Part shown: positions 58,788-64,000 of the stretch, piece after piece
Position numbering within the stretch: the first letter of the stretch is position 1
Layout of the letters: every line of letters starts with the position of its first letter
Assembly (NCBI RefSeq): GCF_014472415.1
Contig: NZ_JACSZV010000009.1
Span: 81,418-145,417 of the forward strand
Direction of reading: 5' to 3'
DNA: 64,000 nucleotides
Origin: Pseudomonas sp. N40(2020)
GTDB lineage: Bacteria > Pseudomonadota > Gammaproteobacteria > Pseudomonadales > Pseudomonadaceae
Program-made: the position numbers and the translations under genes
Notes under the pieces: model-generated
Told to the model about the DNA's origin: nothing
Database searches by the model: none
The model's input: the letters and a program-made list of their open reading frames with translations, nothing else

Positions 58788-60323
58788 ATGTCCACATCTA
58801 CCTTGCGTACGCCCCCTACCTCCGAGATCTACGACCTCGCCGTCATCGGCGGCGGGATCAATGGGGTGGGGATCGCAGCGGATGCCGCCGGTCGCGGTCT
58901 CTCGGTGTTCCTTTGCGAAAAGGACGACCTGGCCAGCCACACCTCGTCGGCCAGCAGCAAGCTGATCCACGGTGGCCTGCGCTACCTCGAACATTACGAA
59001 TTCCGTCTGGTGCGCGAAGCACTGGCCGAGCGCGAAGTGCTGCTGACCAAGGCGCCGCACATCGTCAAGCCGATGCGCTTTGTGTTGCCGCACCGTCCGC
59101 ACCTGCGTCCGGCGTGGATGATCCGTGCCGGTCTGTTCCTTTATGACAACCTCGGCAAACGCGAAAAACTCCCAGGTTCGAAAAGCCTGAAGTTCGGCGC
59201 CGACAGCGCGTTGAAAAGCGAAATCAAGAACGGCTTCGAATACTCCGACTGCTGGGTCGATGACGCCCGCCTCGTGGTCTTGAACGCCATGGCCGCCCGT
59301 GAAAAAGGCGCCCACGTCCACACCCAGACCCGTTGCGTCAGCGCCCGCCGCGCCAAGGGCCTGTGGCACCTGAACCTGGAACGCGCCGACGGCAGCCTGT
59401 TTTCGATTACCGCCAAAGCGCTGGTGAACGCCGCCGGTCCGTGGGTGGCCAAGTTCATTCGTGATGACCTGAAGATGGAATCGCCGTATGGCATCCGTCT
59501 GATTCAGGGCAGCCACATCATCGTGCCGAAACTGTACGAAGGTGAAAACGCGCACATTCTGCAAAACGAAGACCAGCGCATCGTCTTCACCATTCCATAC
59601 CTGAACCACTTCACCCTGATCGGTACTACCGACCGTGAGTACACCGGCGATCCGGCCAAAGTCGCGATCACCGAGGGCGAAACCGATTACTTGCTGAAAG
59701 TAGTCAACGCCCACTTCAAGAAGCAGATCAGCCGCGACGACATCCAGCACAGCTATTCCGGCGTACGCCCGCTGTGCAACGACGAATCCGACAATCCGTC
59801 GGCCGTGACTCGCGATTACACCCTGGCACTGTCTGGCAGCACCGAAGAAGCGCCGTTGCTGTCGGTGTTCGGCGGCAAGCTGACTACCTATCGCAAACTC
59901 GCCGAATCGGCGATGGCGCAACTGATGCCGTTCTTCACCCAGATGCGCCCGAGCTGGACGGCCACCGCCACCCTGCCCGGCGGCGAAGACATGTCCACGC
60001 CGCAGGCGCTGAGCGCGCTGATCCGCGACAAGTTCGACTTCGTGCCGACTGAAATCGCTCGCCGCTGGTCCACCACCTACGGCAGCCGCACCTGGCGCAT
60101 GCTCGAAGGTGTCGAGACCCTCGCCGATATGGGTGAACACATCGGTGGCGGGCTTTACACCCGTGAAGTCGATTACCTGTGCAGCGAAGAATGGGCGACC
60201 ACGGCGCACGACATTCTGTGGCGCCGCAGCAAGCTGGGGTTGTTCACCACGCCGGCAGAGCAGGAGAAACTGGCGGCATATCTGGGCAAGGTCGAGCAGA
60301 ATCGCAAGATTGAAGCGGCCTGA
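58788..60323 (+). CDS. glpD: Aerobic glycerol-3-phosphate dehydrogenase
   Basis: A 511-residue FAD enzyme on the inner membrane. N-terminal FAD motif DLAVIGGGINGVGIAADA (about 18-35); further SSKLIHGGLRYLE. It oxidises glycerol-3-phosphate to DHAP and feeds quinones. The ATG at 58788 is chosen over an in-frame start at 58731 inside the operator palindrome. Confidence 0.97.
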   Translation: MSTSTLRTPPTSEIYDLAVIGGGINGVGIAADAAGRGLSVFLCEKDDLASHTSSASSKLIHGGLRYLEHYEFRLVREALAEREVLLTKAPHIVKPMRFVLPHRPHLRPAWMIRAGLFLYDNLGKREKLPGSKSLKFGADSALKSEIKNGFEYSDCWVDDARLVVLNAMAAREKGAHVHTQTRCVSARRAKGLWHLNLERADGSLFSITAKALVNAAGPWVAKFIRDDLKMESPYGIRLIQGSHIIVPKLYEGENAHILQNEDQRIVFTIPYLNHFTLIGTTDREYTGDPAKVAITEGETDYLLKVVNAHFKKQISRDDIQHSYSGVRPLCNDESDNPSAVTRDYTLALSGSTEEAPLLSVFGGKLTTYRKLAESAMAQLMPFFTQMRPSWTATATLPGGEDMSTPQALSALIRDKFDFVPTEIARRWSTTYGSRTWRMLEGVETLADMGEHIGGGLYTREVDYLCSEEWATTAHDILWRRSKLGLFTTPAEQEKLAAYLGKVEQNRKIEAA

Positions 60324-60342
60324 TCTGAGCAGTGCTTGAACG

Positions 60343-60378
60343 AAAGCCCCTGAATCGTGAGATTCAGGGGCTTTTTTG
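60343..60378 (+). terminator. Rho-independent terminator of glpD
   Basis: AAAGCCCCTGAATC-GTGA-GATTCAGGGGCTTTTTT, 20 bp past the stop. Confidence 0.92.
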
Positions 60379-60418
60379 TTGGACAGCCAGAACCAGCCCC
60401 CTCCCGGCCCTCTCCCCA

Positions 60419-60432
60419 TTCGGTTTTCCGAA
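60419..60432. promoter_or_regulatory. AauR binding site 1
   Basis: TTCGGTTTTCCGAA fits exactly the TTCGG-N4-CCGAA inverted repeat reported for AauR-controlled promoters in P. putida. It lies 108 bp upstream of the sigma-54 promoter. Confidence 0.75.
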
Positions 60433-60449
60433 CGCGACCTGACGGTCGA

Positions 60450-60463
60450 TTCGGTTAACCGGA
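60450..60463. promoter_or_regulatory. AauR binding site 2
   Basis: TTCGGTTAACCGGA fits the TTCGG-N4-CCGAA inverted repeat with one mismatch. It is 31 bp from site 1 centre to centre, so on about the same helix face. Confidence 0.65.
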
Positions 60464-60539
60464 TCAGTTTGATCTTAAAAAACCATCACAAAACTTTAAT
60501 AACGTTATAAATCATATAGTTAATGACAGGCTGGTGGTC

Positions 60540-60555
60540 TGGCACGACTCATGCT
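60540..60555 (+). promoter_or_regulatory. Sigma-54 promoter of aatJ
   Basis: TGGCACGACTCATGCT matches TGGCACG-N4-TTGCW with one change, GG and GC correctly spaced. It lies about 115 bp before aatJ. Sigma-54 and AauRS control of acidic amino-acid uptake is established in P. putida. Confidence 0.8.
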
Positions 60556-60671
60556 CTACACTCTCTCGACGAATGCCTGTTGCGCCAACACTTCAGGAGC
60601 CGTCAGGCATTCGAAGCACAAAAGGGCCGACAAACTGGCTCCATAAAAAAAACAATGTCGAGGAAAATTTG

Positions 60672-61586
60672 ATGCGCATCGTTCCCCATATCCTGGGCGC
60701 AGCCATTGCTGCCGCTCTGATCAGCACGCCAGTTTTCGCCGCCGAACTCACCGGCACCCTGAAGAAGATCAAAGAGTCCGGTGTGATCACCCTGGGCCAC
60801 CGCGACGCCTCCATCCCGTTTTCCTACATCGCGGATGCTTCCGGCAAGCCGGTCGGCTACTCCCACGACATCCAGCTGGCCATCGTCGAAGCGATCAAGA
60901 AAGACCTCGACCTGCCAAACCTGCAAGTCAAATACAACCTGGTGACTTCGCAAACGCGTATCCCGCTGGTGCAAAACGGCACCGTGGACGTCGAGTGCGG
61001 CTCCACCACCAACAACGTCGAGCGTCAGCAGCAAGTTGACTTCTCCGTCGGCATCTTCGAAATCGGTACCCGTCTGCTGTCCAAGGTCGACTCGAAGTAC
61101 AAGGATTTCGACGATCTGAAAGGCAAGAACGTCGTGACCACCGCCGGCACCACGTCCGAGCGCATCCTCAAGGCGATGAACGCCGACAAGCAGATGGGCA
61201 TGAACGTCATCTCCGCCAAAGACCATGGCGAATCCTTCCAGATGCTGGAATCGGGTCGTGCCGTCGCGTTCATGATGGACGACGCCCTGCTGGCCGGCGA
61301 AGCCGCCAAGGCCAAGAAAGCCACCGACTGGGCCGTGACCGGCACGCCACAGTCGTACGAAATCTACGGCTGCATGATGCGCAAAGGTGACGAGCCGTTC
61401 AAAAAGGCTGTGGATGACGCTATCAAGGCGACCTACGCATCGGGCGCGATCAACAAGATCTACGAGAAGTGGTTCATGGCGCCGATCCCGCCAAAAGGCC
61501 TGAATCTGAACTTCCCGATGAGCGATGAGCTCAAGGCCTTGATCGCCAATCCGACCGACAAAGCGGCTGACGACAAGAAATCCTGA
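60672..61586 (+). CDS. aatJ: Glutamate/aspartate ABC transporter binding protein
   Basis: A 304-residue periplasmic protein with a signal peptide (GAAIAAALISTPVFAA). SBP_bac_3 domain with ESGVITLGHRDASIPFSY and VECGSTTNNVERQQQVDFS, as in GltI. It binds glutamate and aspartate. GAGGA precedes the ATG at 60672. First gene of aatJQMP. Confidence 0.95.
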   Translation: MRIVPHILGAAIAAALISTPVFAAELTGTLKKIKESGVITLGHRDASIPFSYIADASGKPVGYSHDIQLAIVEAIKKDLDLPNLQVKYNLVTSQTRIPLVQNGTVDVECGSTTNNVERQQQVDFSVGIFEIGTRLLSKVDSKYKDFDDLKGKNVVTTAGTTSERILKAMNADKQMGMNVISAKDHGESFQMLESGRAVAFMMDDALLAGEAAKAKKATDWAVTGTPQSYEIYGCMMRKGDEPFKKAVDDAIKATYASGAINKIYEKWFMAPIPPKGLNLNFPMSDELKALIANPTDKAADDKKS

Positions 61587-61603
61587 TTTCTGACTAACCT
61601 TAT

Positions 61604-61632
61604 CTCCTGAAAGGGCGCGGCCCTTTCAGGAG
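61604..61632 (+). promoter_or_regulatory. Intercistronic hairpin between aatJ and aatQ
   Basis: CTCCTGAAAGGG-CGCGG-CCCTTTCAGGAG is a perfect 12-bp stem without a T-run. It probably stabilises the aatJ mRNA or partly attenuates read-through, giving more binding protein than permease. Confidence 0.65.
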
Positions 61633-61778
61633 TTTGTCACTCCCTGCTGGCATTTTTTGGAAACACTCGAACCGGTGGCTATCGAGCCGATCGCGTGTGC
61701 CTGATCTTCACGATCAGGGAGGGAACGGAGTTCCCCAAGCGGGCACTTGTACATCGATCGAATCGAGGGGAGACCCTA

Positions 61779-62525
61779 ATGAATTACAACTGGGACTGGG
61801 GCGTGTTCTTCAAGTCCACCGGCGTGGGCAGCGAGACTTATCTCGACTGGTTCATTTCCGGATTGGGCTGGACCATCGCCATCGCCATCGTGGCCTGGAT
61901 CATCGCCCTGCTGCTGGGCTCGATACTGGGTGTCATGCGCACCGTGCCGAACCGCATCGTGTCGGGCATCGCGACCTGCTACGTCGAACTCTTCCGTAAC
62001 GTGCCGCTGCTGGTTCAGCTGTTCATCTGGTACTTCCTGGTGCCCGACCTGCTGCCGGCGGATCTGCAGGAGTGGTACAAGCAGGACCTCAACCCGACCA
62101 CCTCGGCCTACCTGAGTGTTGTCGTGTGCCTGGGCCTGTTCACCGCCGCGCGTGTTTGCGAACAAGTGCGCACCGGTATTCAGGCGCTGCCTCGCGGCCA
62201 GGAATCTGCCGCCCGCGCCATGGGTTTCAAGCTGCCGCAGATCTACTGGAACGTGCTGCTGCCCCAAGCCTACCGGATCATCATTCCGCCGCTTACCTCG
62301 GAATTTTTGAACGTGTTCAAGAACTCCTCCGTGGCCTCGCTGATCGGTTTGATGGAGCTGCTCGCACAGACCAAACAGACCGCTGAGTTCTCGGCCAACC
62401 TGTTCGAAGCGTTCACCTTGGCGACCCTGATCTATTTCACCCTGAACATGAGCCTCATGCTGTTGATGCGCGTGGTCGAGAAGAAAGTGGCCGTGCCCGG
62501 CCTGATCTCCGTGGGGGGTAAATAA
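61779..62525 (+). CDS. aatQ: Glutamate/aspartate ABC permease 1
   Basis: A 248-residue inner-membrane permease of the HisMQ type with about 5 TM and the EAA loop ESAARAMGFKLPQIYWNVLLP (written here in part as SAARAMGFKLP). GAGGGGAGA precedes the ATG at 61779. It shares 1 bp with aatM (TAATG). Confidence 0.95.
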   Translation: MNYNWDWGVFFKSTGVGSETYLDWFISGLGWTIAIAIVAWIIALLLGSILGVMRTVPNRIVSGIATCYVELFRNVPLLVQLFIWYFLVPDLLPADLQEWYKQDLNPTTSAYLSVVVCLGLFTAARVCEQVRTGIQALPRGQESAARAMGFKLPQIYWNVLLPQAYRIIIPPLTSEFLNVFKNSSVASLIGLMELLAQTKQTAEFSANLFEAFTLATLIYFTLNMSLMLLMRVVEKKVAVPGLISVGGK

Positions 62526-63196
62526 TGGAATTCGATTTCAGTGGCATCGTCCCGGCCATTCCCGGTTTGTGGAACGGCATGGTGATGACCCTCAAGCTGA
62601 TGGCCATGGGCGTGGTCGGCGGGATCATTCTCGGCACCATTCTTGCGCTGTGCCGTCTGTCGCATAACAAACTGCTGTCGAACGTTGCCGGTGCGTACGT
62701 CAACTATTTCCGTTCGATTCCGCTGCTGCTGGTGATCACCTGGTTCTACCTGGCGGTGCCGTTCGTGCTGCGCTGGATCACCGGCGAAGACACCCCGATT
62801 GGTGCGTTCACCTCGTGCATCGTGGCGTTCATGATGTTCGAAGCCGCGTACTTCTGCGAAATCGTCCGTGCCGGTGTGCAGTCGATTCCCAAAGGCCAGA
62901 TGGGCGCAGCGCAAGCGCTGGGCATGAGCTACGGGCAGATGATGCGTCTGATCATTCTGCCGCAAGCTTTTCGCAAGATGACCCCGCTGCTGCTGCAGCA
63001 GAGCATCATTTTGTTCCAGGACACCTCGCTGGTTTACACCGTGGGCCTGGTGGACTTCCTCAACGCCTCCCGCGCCAGCGGCGACATCATTGGTCGTTCC
63101 AATGAGTTCCTGATTTTCGCCGGTGTCGTGTACTTCATCATCAGCTTTGCCGCCTCGCTGCTGGTCAAGCGTCTGCAAAAAAGGTTCGCCGTATGA
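62525..63196 (+). CDS. aatM: Glutamate/aspartate ABC permease 2
   Basis: A 223-residue HisMQ-type permease with about 5 TM and the EAA-like loop [21 protein letters not shown] (in part: [10 protein letters not shown]). It pairs with AatQ. Overlaps aatP by 4 bp. Confidence 0.95.
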   Translation: MEFDFSGIVPAIPGLWNGMVMTLKLMAMGVVGGIILGTILALCRLSHNKLLSNVAGAYVNYFRSIPLLLVITWFYLAVPFVLRWITGEDTPIGAFTSCIVAFMMFEAAYFCEIVRAGVQSIPKGQMGAAQALGMSYGQMMRLIILPQAFRKMTPLLLQQSIILFQDTSLVYTVGLVDFLNASRASGDIIGRSNEFLIFAGVVYFIISFAASLLVKRLQKRFAV

Positions 63197-63927
63197 TCTC
63201 TATCAAAAACATCAACAAGTGGTATGGGGACTTCCAGGTGCTGACTGATTGCAGCACCGAGGTCAAAAAAGGCGAAGTGATTGTGGTCTGCGGCCCGTCG
63301 GGTTCCGGCAAATCGACCCTGATCAAATGCGTCAACGCGCTGGAGCCGTTCCAGAAAGGCGACGTCGTCGTGGACGGCACTTCGATTGCCGACCCGAAGA
63401 CCAACCTGCCGAAACTGCGTTCGCGCGTGGGCATGGTGTTCCAGCATTTCGAACTGTTCCCACACCTGACCATCACCGAAAACCTGACCATCGCGCAGAT
63501 CAAGGTGTTGGGCCGCAGCAAGGAAGAGGCGACCAAAAAAGGTCTGCAACTGCTTGAGCGCGTCGGCTTGTCGGCCCACGCCCACAAGCACCCGGGCCAA
63601 TTGTCCGGCGGTCAGCAACAGCGTGTGGCGATTGCCCGTGCGCTGGCGATGGACCCGATCGTCATGCTGTTCGACGAACCGACCTCCGCGCTCGACCCGG
63701 AAATGGTCAACGAAGTGCTCGACGTGATGGTGCAACTGGCCCACGAAGGGATGACCATGATGTGCGTGACCCACGAAATGGGCTTCGCTCGCAAAGTGGC
63801 TGATCGGGTGATCTTCATGGACGCCGGCAAGATCATCGAAGACTGCCCGAAAGAGGAGTTCTTCGGCGACATCAACGCCCGCTCCGAACGCGCGCAGCAT
63901 TTCCTCGAGAAGATTCTGCAGCACTAA
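63193..63927 (+). CDS. aatP: Glutamate/aspartate ABC transporter ATPase
   Basis: A 244-residue ATPase. Walker [10 protein letters not shown] (about 34-42), Q-loop MVFQHFELF, signature LSGGQQQR, Walker [16 protein letters not shown]-loop VTHEMGFA, typical of the polar amino-acid (GltL/GlnQ) group. Energises AatQM. Confidence 0.97.
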   Translation: MISIKNINKWYGDFQVLTDCSTEVKKGEVIVVCGPSGSGKSTLIKCVNALEPFQKGDVVVDGTSIADPKTNLPKLRSRVGMVFQHFELFPHLTITENLTIAQIKVLGRSKEEATKKGLQLLERVGLSAHAHKHPGQLSGGQQQRVAIARALAMDPIVMLFDEPTSALDPEMVNEVLDVMVQLAHEGMTMMCVTHEMGFARKVADRVIFMDAGKIIEDCPKEEFFGDINARSERAQHFLEKILQH

Positions 63928-63946
63928 AAGCAACACAGGCTTCCCC

Positions 63947-64000
63947 TGTAGGAGCTGCCGCAGGCTGCGATCTTTTGATTGTGATTTTGAAGATCAAAAG
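63947..64000. repeat. Inverted repeat, family 2 (cut by window edge)
   Basis: TGTAGGAGCTGCCGCAGGCT then GCGATCTTTTG is one arm; GATCAAAAG at the right edge starts a further copy or arm. Same family as 53483-53550. Confidence 0.7.

Larger units (their letters stand above)
60324..60671. promoter_or_regulatory. Regulatory region of aatJQMP
   Basis: This 348-bp gap holds the glpD terminator, two AauR-type boxes and a sigma-54 promoter, listed separately. Confidence 0.7.

Overview
The window is a 64 kb stretch of chromosome from a bacterium of the Pseudomonas fluorescens group. Gene content, gene order, high GC, dense coding and two families of Pseudomonas-type intergenic inverted repeats all point there. 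No rRNA, tRNA, CRISPR array, prophage or insertion sequence was seen. Comparisons to P. aeruginosa or E. coli gene order and sequence are from memory; no database was searched.

Layout. 1-4.1 kb: end of an unrecognised gene, then 4-hydroxybenzoate catabolism (pobR/pobA) and a DHA2-type exporter. 4.2-9.2 kb: a periplasmic Cache-domain protein, a membrane coiled-coil protein, an NAD(P) sugar-epimerase-like protein, and argP, an ACT-domain gene and argO. 9.4-12.4 kb: sodB and bifA, a c-di-GMP phosphodiesterase with a degenerate GGDEF. 12.5-17.8 kb: an iron-linked operon behind a good Fur box (imelysin IcmP, di-haem oxidoreductase, second imelysin, DUF1513). 17.9-22.1 kb: a MexVW-type RND pump. 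22.2-25.9 kb: the ColRS envelope-stress system with its neighbours inaA/wapQ and a methyltransferase. 26.2-31.5 kb: a PAP2 phosphatase, groESL with a sigma-32 promoter, fxsA, a HugZ-like protein and an SDR. At about 31.55 kb a palindrome marks what looks like a synteny junction.

31.6-39.9 kb: apbC/mrp, metG, an unusual Rsx/Rnf electron-transport operon followed by nth, and a small PA3496-family protein. 40.0-41.9 kb: an orphan LuxR-type response regulator and an AT-rich island with one unrecognised two-TM protein. 41.9-48.4 kb: argG, motY, pyrC, rnt, a 2-Cys peroxiredoxin, bfd, bfrB and grxD. 48.5-54.9 kb: a molybdopterin oxidoreductase, a small protein, argF joined to an orphan ABC ATPase, a PhzF-like enzyme and a YbaK deacylase. 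55.0-60.4 kb: the complete glycerol regulon glpF-glpK-glpR-glpD. 60.4-64.0 kb: the acidic amino-acid importer aatJQMP behind two AauR-type boxes and a sigma-54 promoter.

The most unusual system is the Rsx/Rnf operon (35035-38947). Its order is A-B-D-G-E with translational overlaps at every junction, so there is no room for RsxC, the NADH/FMN subunit. RsxB lacks its usual N-terminal membrane anchor and carries a roughly 270-residue helical repeat tail that resembles the C-terminal tail of RnfC. RsxA has lost both, and RsxE one, of the cysteines that normally hold the intramembrane [2Fe-2S] cluster. The flavin-attachment motifs of RsxD and RsxG and the Fe-S cysteines of RsxB are kept. It reads as a coherent, reduced Rnf-like complex rather than a decayed one.

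Regulatory sites seen directly: two Fur boxes (imelysin operon, bfd), a tandem ArgR operator at argG and a weaker one at argF, sigma-28 promoter at motY, sigma-32 at groES, sigma-54 plus AauR boxes at aatJ, and palindromes suited to GlpR in front of glpF and glpD.
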